A stretch of 64,000 nt of DNA from Blautia luti (GCF_033096465.1 NZ_AP028156.1:943501-1007500); one strand, 5' to 3'. Counted from the stretch's first letter, positions 26,426-36,437 are shown. Numbers and translations: made by a program. The notes: generated by a model from the sequence alone, not told the origin.

Positions 26426-27700
26426 ATGCGAGTTGATGCGGACGATTTTGCCCGACCTTGCAGCTGCGGCAGGGAACACCAGATTGCAGTGAAAGAGATT
26501 TTGATAGAAGCCGGAGCATTAGAGAAGCTTGAAGAAGAGATGTCAGAGGGGATGCTCAGAGAATACATATCTCCGCTGGTCATCTGCGACACCAATACCT
26601 ATGCAGCAACAGAGGAACTCATGGAGGATATCTATGACAGATGCCAGGTACTGGTCCTGGATGCAGAGGGGCTTCAGGCAGACAGACAGGCGATACGGAT
26701 TGTGGAGAATAACATGGAGGAGGATATCGATCTGATCCTTGCAGTAGGGGCAGGTACGATCCACGATATCAGCCGTTATGTTGCGCACGCATATAAAATA
26801 CCTTTCATTTCGGTGCCTACCGCAGCAAGTGGAGATGGATTTGTAACAACAGTAGCGACGATGATCTCAGATGGAGTGAAGAAGACGGTGCCGTCCGTAG
26901 CTCCCATCTGTGTATACGCAGATACAGATATTTTTTCAAAAGCACCCCAGCGTCTTACGGCAGCGGGGATTTCAGATCTGATGGGAAAATATATCTGCCT
27001 TGCAGACTGGAAGATCGCCAGCCTGGTCACCGGAGAATATTTATGCCGTGAGACAGTAAAACTGGAGGAGAAAGCACTGAAAACTGTCAGATCTTCCATT
27101 CAGGATATTACAGAGGGAGAGGAAGATGAATGTGAACAGCTTATGTACGCACTGATCCTTTCCGGACTTGCCATGCAGATGATTGGCAGTTCAAGACCAG
27201 CGTCCTGCGCAGAACACCAAGTTACACATTTATGGGACATGGAAGTGATCAATGGTCCTCTGGATGCACTCCACGGTGAGAAAGTTTCTGTAGCTACACT
27301 TCTTGTACTGGAAGAATACAAGCGTATCGCAGCAGCCATCACACAGGGACGTTGTCACGTGAAACCGTATAAGAATGAAGATGAGAAACTCCTGGAAGAA
27401 ACCTTCGGAAAGAAAGGGGTTCTGGAGGAGATAAAGAAAGAAAATGAGCCGGAACTGCTGGAGTCCATTTCTCCGAAACATCTGGAAGAGTGTCTGGATG
27501 GGATCGCAGAGATCATTGATGAACTTCCCAATGAGCAGGATATGTTTCATCTGCTGGAGAAAGCAGGATGTGCGAAGACAGTCTATGATATCGGACTTGA
27601 TGAAGCAGCTGTTCTGCCAAGCCTCCGACTTGCTCCTTATACAAGGAGAAGATTAAGTTTATTGAGAATCAGCAAAATGCTGGAAATCAGAGGAGAATAA
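26426..27700 (+). CDS. egsA: sn-glycerol-1-phosphate dehydrogenase (EgsA/AraM type)
   Basis: 424 aa. It reduces dihydroxyacetone phosphate to sn-glycerol 1-phosphate with NAD(P)H. The fold is that of iron-containing alcohol dehydrogenases: [16 protein letters not shown] near 110, the substrate block [15 protein letters not shown] near 130, and metal ligands in [11 protein letters not shown] near 260 and DALHGEKV near 278. AraM of Bacillus is the model. An extra C-terminal 60 residues complete the usual AraM length. It starts an operon with ispF one base after its stop. The lipid use of its product is not known. Confidence 0.9.
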   Translation: MRVDADDFARPCSCGREHQIAVKEILIEAGALEKLEEEMSEGMLREYISPLVICDTNTYAATEELMEDIYDRCQVLVLDAEGLQADRQAIRIVENNMEEDIDLILAVGAGTIHDISRYVAHAYKIPFISVPTAASGDGFVTTVATMISDGVKKTVPSVAPICVYADTDIFSKAPQRLTAAGISDLMGKYICLADWKIASLVTGEYLCRETVKLEEKALKTVRSSIQDITEGEEDECEQLMYALILSGLAMQMIGSSRPASCAEHQVTHLWDMEVINGPLDALHGEKVSVATLLVLEEYKRIAAAITQGRCHVKPYKNEDEKLLEETFGKKGVLEEIKKENEPELLESISPKHLEECLDGIAEIIDELPNEQDMFHLLEKAGCAKTVYDIGLDEAAVLPSLRLAPYTRRRLSLLRISKMLEIRGE

Positions 27701-27701
27701 T

Positions 27702-28181
27702 ATGATGCGTGTTGGAATGGGATATGATGTACACAGACTGACAGAAGGCAGAGATTTGATCCTGGGCGGCGTAAAGATTGACTGGGAAAAGGGACTCCTG
27801 GGACATTCAGATGCGGATGTACTGATCCATGCAGTAATGGATGCACTTCTGGGAGCTGCTGCGTTGGGAGATATCGGGAAACATTTTCCGGATACAGACC
27901 CTGCATATAAAGGAATTTCCAGTATTCTGTTACTGGAGCATGTAACGAAGCTTTTGAGAGAGCATCATTACGAGATAGGAAATATAGATGCCACGATCAT
28001 TGCGCAGAAGCCGAAGATGGCACCTCACATTCCACAGATGAGAGCCAACATGGCGAAAGCGATGGGAATCGATGAGTCTCAGCTGAATATCAAGGCAACT
28101 ACAGAAGAGAAGCTGGGATTTACAGGAAGAGAAGAGGGAATCGCGTCTCAGGCGATCTGCCTTCTTAATGAAGTGAAATAA
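27702..28181 (+). CDS. ispF: 2-C-methyl-D-erythritol 2,4-cyclodiphosphate synthase
   Basis: 159 aa. It cyclises 4-diphosphocytidyl-methylerythritol 2-phosphate in the non-mevalonate isoprenoid pathway. Zinc ligands are in GMGYDVHRL and in [34 protein letters not shown]; the C-terminal [16 protein letters not shown] is typical. Two adjacent ATG codons (27702, 27705) compete; either gives the conserved N-terminus. It is coupled to egsA and followed after 17 bases by cysS. Confidence 0.95.
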   Translation: MMRVGMGYDVHRLTEGRDLILGGVKIDWEKGLLGHSDADVLIHAVMDALLGAAALGDIGKHFPDTDPAYKGISSILLLEHVTKLLREHHYEIGNIDATIIAQKPKMAPHIPQMRANMAKAMGIDESQLNIKATTEEKLGFTGREEGIASQAICLLNEVK

Positions 28182-28198
28182 AACTGGAGGAATAAAGT

Positions 28199-29608
28199 AT
28201 GAAACTTTTTAACACACTGACACGTAGAAAAGAAGAATTCGTACCTCTTGAAGAGGGAAAGGTTCGTATGTATGTCTGCGGCCCGACTGTTTACAACCTG
28301 ATCCATATCGGAAATGCACGTCCGATGATCATCTTTGACACTGTACGCCGCTACATGGAATATAAAGGCTATGAAGTAAACTATGTTTCCAACTTCACAG
28401 ATGTAGATGACAAGATCATCAAGAAAGCAATCGAAGAGGGCGTAAGTGCACAGGAGATTTCCGAGCGTTATATCGCAGAGTGTAAGAAAGATATGGACGG
28501 CATGAATGTAAAACCTGCCACAACCAATCCACAGGCTACACAGGAAATCGATGGAATGATCAACATGATCCAGACACTGATCGATAAAGGATATGCATAT
28601 CCGGCAGCAGATGGTACTGTATATTTCAGAGTTAAGAAGTTCAAAGAATATGGCAAACTTTCCCACAAGAACCTGGATGATCTGCAGTCAGGTTTCCGTT
28701 CTCTGCAGGTATCCGGTGAAGACCAGAAAGAAGATCCGCTTGATTTCGTACTCTGGAAACCGAAGAAAGAAGGCGAACCGTCATGGCCGTCACCATGGTG
28801 CGACGGACGTCCGGGATGGCATATCGAATGCTCAGTTATGGCTAAGAAATATCTTGGCGATGAGATCGATATCCATGCAGGTGGAGAAGACCTGATCTTC
28901 CCTCATCATGAGAATGAGATCGCACAGAGCGAATGCTGCAACGACAAAATCTTTGCAAAATACTGGATGCACAATGCATTCTTAAATATTGATAACAGAA
29001 AAATGTCAAAGTCTCTGGGAAATTTCCGTACTGTCCGTGAGATCAGCGAGCAGTATGATCTGCAGGTACTTCGTTTCTTCATGCTGAATGCACATTACAG
29101 AAGTCCGCTGAACTTCAGCGCAGACCTGATGGAAGCTGCAAAGAACGCATTAGAGCGTATCACAGACGCTGCCGCAAACTTAAAAGACAGAAAAGCAGCA
29201 GCACAGACAGAAGCTGCAACAGATGCAGACAAAGAATTGCTTGCACAGTCACAGGAATTCGTAAAGAAATTCGAAGAAGCCATGGATGATGACTTCAACA
29301 CAGCTGATGCATTGGCAGCAATCTTTGAACTGGTTAAATTTGCAAACACAAACGTATCTGATACAAGCTCTGCAGAATTTGCAGGCGCACTTCTTGATAC
29401 AATGGTGAAATTATGCGATGTACTTGGCCTGAAAGTTGAGAAGAAAGAAGAAATTCTCGACAAAGAAATCGAAGACCTTATCGCAGAACGCCAGGAAGCA
29501 AGAAAAGCAAAGAACTTTGCAAGAGCTGATGAGATCAGAGATGAACTTCTGGCAAAGGGAATCATCCTTAAGGATACCCGTGAAGGAGTAAAATGGAAAC
29601 GAGCTTAA
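28199..29608 (+). CDS. cysS: Cysteinyl-tRNA synthetase
   Basis: 469 aa, class I synthetase charging tRNA-Cys. HIGH signature: HIGNARPM (residues 36-43); zinc-binding Cys in VCGPTVYNL near 27 and in [10 protein letters not shown] near 206 with [10 protein letters not shown] near 238; KMSKSLGNF near 265. GGAGGAATAAAG precedes the start. It overlaps mrnC by 16 bases, and the order ispF-cysS-mrnC-rlmB-sigH matches Bacillus subtilis and other Firmicutes. Confidence 0.97.
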   Translation: MKLFNTLTRRKEEFVPLEEGKVRMYVCGPTVYNLIHIGNARPMIIFDTVRRYMEYKGYEVNYVSNFTDVDDKIIKKAIEEGVSAQEISERYIAECKKDMDGMNVKPATTNPQATQEIDGMINMIQTLIDKGYAYPAADGTVYFRVKKFKEYGKLSHKNLDDLQSGFRSLQVSGEDQKEDPLDFVLWKPKKEGEPSWPSPWCDGRPGWHIECSVMAKKYLGDEIDIHAGGEDLIFPHHENEIAQSECCNDKIFAKYWMHNAFLNIDNRKMSKSLGNFRTVREISEQYDLQVLRFFMLNAHYRSPLNFSADLMEAAKNALERITDAAANLKDRKAAAQTEAATDADKELLAQSQEFVKKFEEAMDDDFNTADALAAIFELVKFANTNVSDTSSAEFAGALLDTMVKLCDVLGLKVEKKEEILDKEIEDLIAERQEARKAKNFARADEIRDELLAKGIILKDTREGVKWKRA

Positions 29609-30072
29609 ATGATATGAGTGAAACCAATGAGCTTAATGAAATGAACTTAGGCGCTCTGAAAAGTCTGCTTAATCAGGCATTTCATCTGGAAGATAAGGAT
29701 CTGAGAACGTATTCTCCACTGACTCTGGCCTATATCGGAGACGGTGTCTATGAACTGGTGATCCGCACGATCCTTGTAAAAAAAGGTAACTGTCCGGTCA
29801 ATCAGCTTCACAGAAAAGCCAGCAGCCTGGTCAAGGCAGGAACCCAGTCTTCCATGATGGAAGTGATCGAGCCAATGCTCACAGAAGAGGAATACAGCGT
29901 TTACAGAAGAGGAAGAAACGCCCATTCTCCCACAATGGCAAAGCATGCAACTATGGCAGATTACCGCAGGGCAACAGGATTTGAAGCTCTGATGGGTTAT
30001 TTATATTTAAAAGATGATTTCAGCAGGATCATAGAACTGGTCCGTGCAGGAATCGGAGAGGATCAGATATGA
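29593..30072 (+). CDS. mrnC: Mini-ribonuclease III
   Basis: 159 aa. It processes the ends of 23S rRNA precursors. It has only the RNase III catalytic domain: [19 protein letters not shown] near 44 with the metal-binding Asp, and [13 protein letters not shown] near 137 with the second acidic site. No double-stranded RNA-binding domain is present, as expected. The start codon lies inside cysS (16-base overlap); a later Met (residue 8) is an alternative. Its stop overlaps rlmB by four bases. Confidence 0.93.
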   Translation: METSLNDMSETNELNEMNLGALKSLLNQAFHLEDKDLRTYSPLTLAYIGDGVYELVIRTILVKKGNCPVNQLHRKASSLVKAGTQSSMMEVIEPMLTEEEYSVYRRGRNAHSPTMAKHATMADYRRATGFEALMGYLYLKDDFSRIIELVRAGIGEDQI

Positions 30073-30806
30073 GTGAACAGATAGAAGGACGCAACGCAGT
30101 CCTGGAAGCCTTTCGTTCCGGTAAATGTGTAGATAAGCTGTTTATCCTGGATGGATGTCAGGATGGCCCGGTCCGCACAATCGCCAGAGAGGCAAGAAAA
30201 AAAGATACCATTATTAATTATGTGGCAAAAGAGCGTCTGGATCAGTTAAGCGAGACAGGGGCACACCAGGGCGTGATCGCTCAGGTGGCAGCCTACGAAT
30301 ATGCAAGCGTAGAGGATATCCTTGCGAAAGCAAAGGAAAAAGGGGAAGATCCGTTTATCTTTATCTTGGATAATATCGAAGATCCTCACAATCTCGGTGC
30401 GATCATCCGTACTGCAAACCTTGCAGGTGCACATGGTGTGATCATTCCGAAGAGAAGAGCAGTGGGTCTGACTTCCACAGTTGCCAAAACCTCTGCAGGT
30501 GCATTAAACTATACACCTGTTGCGAAAGTTACCAATCTGGGACATACTATCGATGAACTGAAAGAACAGGGTATGTGGTTTGTATGCGCAGATATGGGTG
30601 GCGAAACCATGTACAACCTCAATCTCACAGGCCCGATTGGTGTAGTGATCGGCAACGAAGGGGAAGGCGTAAGCAGACTGATCCGTGAGAAATGCGATTT
30701 CGTGGCATCTATTCCTATGAAAGGTGACATCGACTCCCTCAACGCATCAGTAGCAGCCGGCGTACTTGGCTATGAAATCGTTCGTCAGAGACTGCAGAAA
30801 AAATAG
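30069..30806 (+). CDS. rlmB: 23S rRNA (guanosine-2'-O)-methyltransferase RlmB
   Basis: 245 aa, SpoU/TrmH (SPOUT) family. It methylates a 23S rRNA guanosine. The N-terminal substrate domain begins EGRNAVLEAFRSG; SPOUT motifs are LDNIEDPHNLGAIIRTANLAGA near 100, VIGNEGEGVSRLI near 196 and IPMKGDIDSLNASVAAGV near 217. ATGA overlap with mrnC implies translational coupling. Confidence 0.95.
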   Translation: MSEQIEGRNAVLEAFRSGKCVDKLFILDGCQDGPVRTIAREARKKDTIINYVAKERLDQLSETGAHQGVIAQVAAYEYASVEDILAKAKEKGEDPFIFILDNIEDPHNLGAIIRTANLAGAHGVIIPKRRAVGLTSTVAKTSAGALNYTPVAKVTNLGHTIDELKEQGMWFVCADMGGETMYNLNLTGPIGVVIGNEGEGVSRLIREKCDFVASIPMKGDIDSLNASVAAGVLGYEIVRQRLQKK

Positions 30807-30843
30807 AAGCTTTCAAATATATGTAAGGAAATGAGAGGCAGTT

Positions 30844-31467
30844 ATGAATCCATATGATGAAATAAGTGATGAAGAACTGATCCTGCGTTTTAAAAACGGA
30901 GAATCAGAAATCCTGGACTACCTCATGGAAAAATATAAAGATATGGTGAGAAAAAAAGCACGTGCCATGTTTCTCATTGGCGGTGACAATGATGACCTGA
31001 TCCAGGAAGGGATGATCGGGCTGTTTAAAGCAGTCCGTGACTATCAGCCGGATAAAGAAGCATCCTTTCAGACTTTTGCACGAATGTGCGTGGACCGTCA
31101 GATTTATAATGCAATCCAGAATTCCAACAGGCAGAAGCATCAGCCTCTCAATTCCTATATTTCACTGAGCCAGGATCCGGGGGAAAGCCAGGATCATCTG
31201 CAGGATATGTGGGCGGATAATCCGGAATCCATTATCATAGATCAGGAAAATGTCCGTAGCCTGGAACAGGAGATCACCTGTACATTAAGTCTAATGGAAA
31301 ATCAGGTTCTGGAATATTATCTGGATGGAATGGGTTATTCAGAGATCGCAGCCCTTATGAAAAAAACACCCAAATCCATAGATAATGCCCTCCAGAGGAT
31401 CCGAACCAAGATTAAAGAACAGCTGAAAAGTACAAACAATACAAATAATTTAAAAAATTTGAAATAG
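30844..31467 (+). CDS. sigH: RNA polymerase sigma-H factor (sporulation/stationary phase)
   Basis: 207 aa. Region 2 is strongly like SigH of Bacillus: YLMEKYKDMVRKKARAMFLI near 26, then DNDDLIQEGMIGLFKAVRDY near 51, and ARMCVDRQIYNAIQNSNRQK near 79 with PLNSYISL. Region 4 is MENQVLEYYLDGMGYSEIA near 158. Its place after rlmB is conserved, though the yacP gene found between them in Bacillus is missing. Sigma-H directs early sporulation genes, including spo0A in Bacillus. The ribosome binding site is weak (GAGAGG). No terminator is seen before the tRNA gene. Confidence 0.93.
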   Translation: MNPYDEISDEELILRFKNGESEILDYLMEKYKDMVRKKARAMFLIGGDNDDLIQEGMIGLFKAVRDYQPDKEASFQTFARMCVDRQIYNAIQNSNRQKHQPLNSYISLSQDPGESQDHLQDMWADNPESIIIDQENVRSLEQEITCTLSLMENQVLEYYLDGMGYSEIAALMKKTPKSIDNALQRIRTKIKEQLKSTNNTNNLKNLK

Positions 31468-31470
31468 GGA

Positions 31471-31499
31471 TTGACAACCGGAGCATATTTTGGTAACAT
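31471..31499 (+). promoter_or_regulatory. Promoter of tRNA-Thr
   Basis: TTGACA (31471-31476), a 17-base spacer, and TAACAT (31494-31499), ending 31 bases before the tRNA. Confidence 0.8.
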
Positions 31500-31530
31500 A
31501 AACAACTGTGAACGGCAAGTCCGACACGAT

Positions 31531-31602
31531 GCTGATGTGGCTCAGAGGTAGAGCACTTCCTTGGTAAGGAAGGGGTCACGGGTTCAATTCCCGTCATCAG
31601 CT
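31531..31602 (+). tRNA. tRNA-Thr (GGT anticodon)
   Basis: A full cloverleaf: acceptor gctgatg/catcagc (31531-31537, 31595-31601), D-arm with gctcagaggtagagc, anticodon stem cttcc/ggaag with loop TTGGTAA and so anticodon GGT (reads ACC/ACT), and T-arm cgggTTCAATtcccg. CCA is not encoded. Eight T follow the acceptor stem and act as terminator. Confidence 0.96.
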
Positions 31603-31685
31603 TTTTTTTGTACCTAAATTTATGTATTCAGCCAGGCATCACAGGTACATGAAACAGTAAAAAAGTGACAACAGGAGGGAAGAAG

Positions 31686-33353
31686 ATGGAGAACGAAACA
31701 GTTTCCAAGAATTTTATTGAGAATATCATTGATAAAGATTTAGCAGAGGGTGTTTATGACACCGTGCATACACGTTTCCCGCCGGAACCGAATGGATATC
31801 TTCATATCGGTCATGCGAAATCTATTCTTTTAAACTATGGCCTTGCACAGGAATATAACGGAAAATTCAACATGCGTTTTGATGATACAAACCCGACTAA
31901 AGAGAAGAGCGAGTTTGTAGAATCCATCAAAGCGGATATCAAATGGCTGGGGGCAGACTGGGAAGACAGACTTTTCTTTGCATCTGATTATTTCAACCAG
32001 ATGTATGAAGCAGCTGTAAAGTTGATCAAGAAGGGAAAAGCTTATGTATGTGACCTGACAGCAGACCAGATCCGTGAATACCGTGGAACTCTGACAGAGC
32101 CGGGTAAAGAAAGTCCGTACAGAAACAGAAGCGTAGAAGAGAACCTTCAGCTTTTTGAAGAAATGAAAGCAGGCAAATACGCAGACGGAGAGAAAGTACT
32201 CCGCGCCAAGATTGATATGGCATCCCCGAACATGAATATGCGTGATCCGGTTATCTATCGTGTTGCTCATATGACACACCACAGAACAGGGGACAAATGG
32301 TGCATCTATCCAATGTATGACTTCGCTCACCCCATCGAGGATGCGATCGAGGGAATCACACATTCCATCTGTACTCTGGAATTCGAAGACCACAGACCGT
32401 TGTATGACTGGGTAGTAAGGGAACTGGAATATCCACAGCCACCGAAGCAGATCGAATTTGCAAAGCTGTACCTGACAAATGTTGTTACAGGTAAACGTTA
32501 TATCAAGAAACTGGTAGAAGAAGGAATCGTAGACGGATGGGATGACCCACGTCTGGTTTCTATCGCAGCACTGCGCCGTCGTGGATTTACACCGGAATCT
32601 ATCAAGATGTTCGTTGAACTTTGCGGTGTATCCAAAGCAAACAGCTCTGTTGACTATGCAATGCTTGAGTACTGCATCCGTGAGGATCTGAAACTGAAAC
32701 GTCCGCGTCTGATGGCAGTTCTTGATCCGGTCAAACTTGTAATTGATAACTATCCGGAAGGCGAAGTAGAATACCTGGAAGCTCCGAACAACATGGAGAA
32801 CGAAGAACTTGGCACCCGCAAGATGCCATTTGGCAGAGAACTCTACATCGAGAGAGAAGACTTCATGGTAGACCCGCCGAAGAAATATAAGAGAATGTTC
32901 CCTGGCACAGAAGTACGTCTTATGAACGCATATTTCGTAACCTGCACAGGATATGAAGCTGACGAAGACGGAACTGTACGTGTCGTACACTGTACTTATG
33001 ACCCCGCAACAAAGGGCGGCAACGCACCGGATGGCAGAAAAGTAAAAGGAACTATCCACTGGGTAGAAGCAAGCCAGGCAGGAAAAGCAGAAGTACGTCT
33101 CTATGAGAACATCGTAGACGAGGAGAAAGGTGTATACAACAAAGAAGACGGTTCTCTGAATGTAAACCCGAACTCTCTGACAAAAGTGACTGCATATGTA
33201 GAGCCTGCACTGATGGAAGCAAAAGGCTACGACAGCTTCCAGTTCGTAAGAACAGGATTCTTCTGCGCAGACATCCATGACTCCAAAGAGGGTGCTCCGG
33301 TATTTAACCGTATCGTATCTCTGAAGAGTTCATTCAAACTTCCGAAAGCATAA
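31686..33353 (+). CDS. glnS: Glutaminyl-tRNA synthetase
   Basis: 555 aa, class I synthetase. The HIGH region reads [17 protein letters not shown] near 31, followed by [11 protein letters not shown]. The block [20 protein letters not shown] near 204 and [11 protein letters not shown] near 229 mark GlnRS rather than bacterial GluRS. The second class I signature (usually MSKRK) reads [12 protein letters not shown] here, so it is divergent. The C-terminal anticodon-binding beta-barrels are complete. Bacilli lack GlnRS and use the amidotransferase route; many Clostridia have both. The ATG at 31686 after ACAGGAGGG is chosen over an in-frame upstream ATG seven codons earlier. Confidence 0.94.
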   Translation: MENETVSKNFIENIIDKDLAEGVYDTVHTRFPPEPNGYLHIGHAKSILLNYGLAQEYNGKFNMRFDDTNPTKEKSEFVESIKADIKWLGADWEDRLFFASDYFNQMYEAAVKLIKKGKAYVCDLTADQIREYRGTLTEPGKESPYRNRSVEENLQLFEEMKAGKYADGEKVLRAKIDMASPNMNMRDPVIYRVAHMTHHRTGDKWCIYPMYDFAHPIEDAIEGITHSICTLEFEDHRPLYDWVVRELEYPQPPKQIEFAKLYLTNVVTGKRYIKKLVEEGIVDGWDDPRLVSIAALRRRGFTPESIKMFVELCGVSKANSSVDYAMLEYCIREDLKLKRPRLMAVLDPVKLVIDNYPEGEVEYLEAPNNMENEELGTRKMPFGRELYIEREDFMVDPPKKYKRMFPGTEVRLMNAYFVTCTGYEADEDGTVRVVHCTYDPATKGGNAPDGRKVKGTIHWVEASQAGKAEVRLYENIVDEEKGVYNKEDGSLNVNPNSLTKVTAYVEPALMEAKGYDSFQFVRTGFFCADIHDSKEGAPVFNRIVSLKSSFKLPKA

Positions 33354-33361
33354 ATAAGAAA

Positions 33362-33401
33362 GAAGCCAGCACACAGGATGTTGAGTCTGTGGGCTGGCTT
33401 C
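33362..33401 (+). terminator. Hairpin after glnS
   Basis: Stem gaagccagc (33362-33370) with gctggcttc (33393-33401) and an inner cacag/ctgtg. There is no T-run directly after it, so it may stabilise the 3' end rather than terminate. Confidence 0.45.
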
Positions 33402-33441
33402 AGTGACATAATTCCTCTCCGATGCAGTGCGATCCTGACAT

Positions 33442-33478
33442 AAAAAATGCGTCGTATGTTTATCGTACGGCGCATTTT
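33442..33478. terminator. Terminator shared by glnS and the convergent acidic-protein gene
   Basis: A 13-bp stem with one G-U pair (aaaatgcgtcgta / tacggcgcatttt). On the minus strand it is followed by TTTTTTATG, so it best serves the minus gene; on the plus strand the T-run lies within the stem. Confidence 0.75.
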
Positions 33479-33488
33479 CTGTGAAATA

Positions 33489-33896
33489 TTATTTCTCTTC
33501 TGAAGCAGATTCTTCCTGGACTGCTTCTTCTGTTTCAGATTTTTCTTCTGAAACGTCATCAGGAGCAGCTTCTTCAGCAACAGTTTCTTCATCAGAAGCC
33601 TGGCCAGCTTCGTCGGCTGCTGTATCTGTTTCTTCTGCCGGAGATTCTTCTTCCTGAGTTTCTTCCTGAGCGGAAACTGTTTCCCATGCCTGGAAATTCT
33701 CGGAAATTTCCTCTTCTTCTTCTCTTTCTTCTTCTGATTCTACTGGAATATCGAAATCTTCATCAAAGTCATCCTCGAATTCAAATTCCTCGTTACGGGA
33801 GTTTCTTTTGGCGATTACTGCGGCAACAGCACCTGCAGCAGCGGCAGTCAGAGCACCAATTGCTACAAATCCCCAATATTTGTTGATCTTTGCCAT
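33489..33896 (-). CDS. Membrane-anchored protein with long acidic tail
   Basis: 135 aa. One membrane segment (YWGFVAIGALTAAAAGAVAAVIA, about 7-29) is followed by a low-complexity tail of Glu, Asp, Ser and Ala to the end. There are no repeats of fixed length and no catalytic residues. AAAGGAG precedes the ATG. Base composition follows the repeated GAA/GAG codons. It recalls small YtxH-like anchors, but no family can be named. The function is unknown. Confidence 0.7.
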   Translation of the reverse strand: MAKINKYWGFVAIGALTAAAAGAVAAVIAKRNSRNEEFEFEDDFDEDFDIPVESEEEREEEEEISENFQAWETVSAQEETQEEESPAEETDTAADEAGQASDEETVAEEAAPDDVSEEKSETEEAVQEESASEEK

Positions 33897-34014
33897 ATGA
33901 TATTGACTCCTTTCTGATCTTATCCTATTTCCTGCTGATATGATCGGATATAGGTTATCCCTATTTTAATACTTTTTGGTCTAAAAGAAAAGGGGAAACT
34001 TTCGGTAAAAGCGG

Positions 34015-34043
34015 TTGCACCCCCTCAGAATACAGGGTATACT
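34015..34043 (+). promoter_or_regulatory. Promoter of the maf operon
   Basis: TTGCAC (34015-34020), a 17-base spacer, and TATACT (34038-34043), 27 bases from the maf start. Confidence 0.7.
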
Positions 34044-34069
34044 ATGACAGGAAAGAAAAGGAGAGATCT

Positions 34070-34663
34070 ATGAGTAAAATTATTTTGGCATCTGCCTCTC
34101 CGAGACGGAAGGAATTGCTTGCGAAAGCAGGCATATCCTTTACCGTGATCCCGGCGGCAGGTGAAGAAAAACGAACCTCCGAGAACCCCGGGGAAGCTGT
34201 ACAGCAGCTGGCACGTGATAAAGCAGAGTGGGTCGCACAGTCTCTGGCTGAATGCGAAGAAGGAACTCTGGTAATCGGTTCAGATACCATTGTTGTATTT
34301 GAAAACCGGATCCTGGGAAAACCGAAAGATCGCAGGGATGCCGCAGAAACGCTGGAGAAACTGCAGGGAAATACCCACCAGGTTTACACCGGAGTGTCAG
34401 TGCTGGAAAGAAAAGCCGGCAAATGGGTGGAACATACTTTCTTTGAGAGTACGGATGTGACATTTTATCCTGTTTCCAGAGAAGAGATACAGGATTATAT
34501 TGCAACAGGAGAGCCGATGGATAAAGCAGGAAGTTACGGAATCCAGGGACTTTTCGGCATTTATGTAAAAGGCATCTGCGGAGACTACAATAATGTAGTA
34601 GGACTGCCGGTAGCAAGACTTTTCCATGAAATGAAGAAATCAGGAATTAATTTGAGAGGATGA
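34070..34663 (+). CDS. maf: Maf-type nucleoside triphosphate pyrophosphatase
   Basis: 197 aa. It hydrolyses dTTP/UTP or modified nucleotides to monophosphates, a house-cleaning role often tied to septum formation. Motifs: IILASASPRRKELLAKAG at the start, VIGSDTIVVFENRILGKP near 67 and DKAGSYGIQGLFG near 149. The start follows AAAGGAGAG. It heads a tight four-gene unit with two HAD phosphatases and a small acidic protein. Confidence 0.93.
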   Translation: MSKIILASASPRRKELLAKAGISFTVIPAAGEEKRTSENPGEAVQQLARDKAEWVAQSLAECEEGTLVIGSDTIVVFENRILGKPKDRRDAAETLEKLQGNTHQVYTGVSVLERKAGKWVEHTFFESTDVTFYPVSREEIQDYIATGEPMDKAGSYGIQGLFGIYVKGICGDYNNVVGLPVARLFHEMKKSGINLRG

Positions 34664-34669
34664 CGAAAG

Positions 34670-35335
34670 ATGATCAAGGCATGTATATTTGATCTGGATG
34701 GAACTCTGGCGGATACACTGGAGTCTATGGCGTACGTAGCCAATGAGATCATGCAGAAATATGGACTGAAAACGCTGCCCACAGATAATTTCAGATATTA
34801 CAGCGGTGAAGGTGCTGATATGCTGATGCAGCGGGCACTGAAAGATGCAGGAGATAAAGAACTGATTCATTATGAAGAGGGACGCAGGCTTTACAGGGAA
34901 ATGTTTGCGGCAGATCCCATGTATAAAGTAGTTCCCTATGAGGGAATGCCGGAGACATTAAAAGAACTGAAAAAACGCGGCATCCGTCTGGCAGTATGTT
35001 CCAACAAGCCACATCCGGCAGCTGTGAAAGTGATCGCCCAGCTTTACGGAGATGACTTCGATATGGTGTTGGGACAGAGTGATGCGATCCGGAGAAAACC
35101 GGCACCGGACGGTCCGCTTATGATAGCAGGGAAATTTGGAGTCAGACCGGAAGAATGCATGTATGTAGGGGATACAAGCACAGACATGAAGACAGGAAAA
35201 GCAGCCGGAATGTTTACAGTAGGAGCACTCTGGGGCTTCCGCGACCGTGAGGAACTGAACGCAAATGGTGCGGATCTGGTGGCAGAGCATCCCACAGATC
35301 TGGTGATGATAAGCGAGGAATACTGCAATGATTAA
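34670..35335 (+). CDS. HAD phosphatase, phosphoglycolate-phosphatase-like
   Basis: 221 aa, HAD subfamily IA with an alpha-helical cap. Motif I FDLDGTLADT (7-16), motif II VCSNKP near 105, motif III Lys in RRKPAPDG near 143, motif IV YVGDTSTDMKTGKAAG near 165. Phosphoglycolate is the usual guess for this group, but the true substrate is unknown. It begins six bases after maf and overlaps the next HAD gene by eight bases. Confidence 0.88.
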   Translation: MIKACIFDLDGTLADTLESMAYVANEIMQKYGLKTLPTDNFRYYSGEGADMLMQRALKDAGDKELIHYEEGRRLYREMFAADPMYKVVPYEGMPETLKELKKRGIRLAVCSNKPHPAAVKVIAQLYGDDFDMVLGQSDAIRRKPAPDGPLMIAGKFGVRPEECMYVGDTSTDMKTGKAAGMFTVGALWGFRDREELNANGADLVAEHPTDLVMISEEYCND

Positions 35336-36131
35336 AATGATTGCCAGTGATCTGGATGGAACATTACTGTTGAATAAAGCACAGTCCCTTCCTGAAGAAA
35401 TTTTTCCGCTGATCAGGAAACTGAAGGAAATGGGAATCCTTTTTGTAGCTGCCAGCGGAAGACAGTATCCCAATATGAAGCGGATGTTTGCACCGGTTGC
35501 TTCCGAGATTGCATATATCAGTGAAAACGGGGCACTTGCTGTTGACCAGGAAGAAGTTTTGTATCAGGATTCCTTTGACCGGAAGGTGGCAGCTGAGATC
35601 ATCGAAGCGATCATTGGAAAAAAGGACGCGGAATTTACCTGCTCTGCCAAAGATTATCACTACCTGATGCCGAAGACAGAACGTTTCCGGGAGCATATGC
35701 TTTATGAAGTAAAAAATGACTGCAGGTTTGTAAAGAGCCTGGATGAAATGACAGACCCTATTATGAAACTGGCAGTCTATGAACCGGCAGGGATCACAGA
35801 TGAATCCGTGAAATACTGGAGGGGCAGATTTTCACAGTACTGTACAGTAGTAACTTCCGGAAATGACTGGATCGATTTTATTCCTTTCGGGACAAATAAA
35901 GCCAAAGGAATCCGGGAGTATCAGAAGCGCTATGGAATCCTGCCGGAAGAATGTATGGTATTCGGGGATGAATACAATGATATTGAAATGTTAAAATCAG
36001 TAAAATACAGCTTTGCCATGGAGCATGCAAAGGATGGGGTAAAAGCAGCAGCATCTTATACAGCTGTGCGTGTAGAAGGAGTTCTGAGAAAACTGATCCA
36101 GGCAGAGGGAAAAATTGAGGAGGTAATTTAA
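35328..36131 (+). CDS. Cof-type HAD-IIB phosphatase
   Basis: 267 aa. Motif I ASDLDGTLL (6-14), the AASGRQYPNM block near 42 (motif II), and GTNKAKGI with FGDEYNDIEML near 207 (motifs III and IV) place it in the Cof/YidA subgroup with a large C2 cap. These enzymes act on sugar or nucleotide phosphates or FMN; the substrate here is unknown. The start lies within the preceding gene. Confidence 0.9.
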   Translation: MIKMIASDLDGTLLLNKAQSLPEEIFPLIRKLKEMGILFVAASGRQYPNMKRMFAPVASEIAYISENGALAVDQEEVLYQDSFDRKVAAEIIEAIIGKKDAEFTCSAKDYHYLMPKTERFREHMLYEVKNDCRFVKSLDEMTDPIMKLAVYEPAGITDESVKYWRGRFSQYCTVVTSGNDWIDFIPFGTNKAKGIREYQKRYGILPEECMVFGDEYNDIEMLKSVKYSFAMEHAKDGVKAAASYTAVRVEGVLRKLIQAEGKIEEVI

Positions 36132-36389
36132 ATGTATACAGAAGAATGCATCAACATATTTCTTGAGAATCAGGGGCAGCTGTTTCCACAGCCGGTAGCA
36201 GCATCGTATGAGGAGGCAGAAACTTTCCTGGAAGACTGCATGGCAGCAGTGGTGGATTCCCTGGGAGAAGTAAGAGAATATCTGGAAGATATGGGTGCAG
36301 ATGTAGACGGAATGTCTGATGAAGAACTGGAAGAAGCCAGTGAAGTATTTGCCCTGCCGGATGGAAAGTACCTGATCGTAGAAGGGTAG
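36132..36389 (+). CDS. Small acidic hypothetical protein coupled to the HAD gene
   Basis: 85 aa, strongly acidic (VREYLEDMGADVDGMSDEELEEASEVFALPDGKYLIVEG). Its ATG follows the stop codon of the HAD gene directly, after GGAGG, so translation is coupled. The length and the ending resemble small cytosolic regulatory or glyoxalase-neighbour proteins of Lachnospiraceae, but I cannot name a family. No membrane segment. Confidence 0.7.
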   Translation: MYTEECINIFLENQGQLFPQPVAASYEEAETFLEDCMAAVVDSLGEVREYLEDMGADVDGMSDEELEEASEVFALPDGKYLIVEG

Positions 36390-36407
36390 TACAGCGAAAA
36401 ACGCAGA

Positions 36408-36437
36408 TTACATTAACGAAATATGAAATGATATAAT
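36408..36437 (+). promoter_or_regulatory. Candidate promoter of the large surface protein gene
   Basis: TTACAT (36408-36413), an 18-base spacer, and TATAAT (36432-36437). A second TATAAT at 36463 is too close to the ribosome binding site to serve. Confidence 0.5.

Noticed and set aside
27702..31467. A novel operon from egsA to sigH
   Set aside because: ispF-cysS-mrnC-rlmB-sigH is a known conserved Firmicutes order; only egsA at its head is less usual.
31603..31685. T-box leader before glnS
   Set aside because: The gap after the tRNA is only about 80 bases and lacks a T-box sequence.
31830..33278. Long minus-strand open frame (482 codons) opposite glnS
   Set aside because: Its translation is rich in Cys, Phe and His with no domain, it has no ribosome binding site, and it mirrors the codon bias of glnS.
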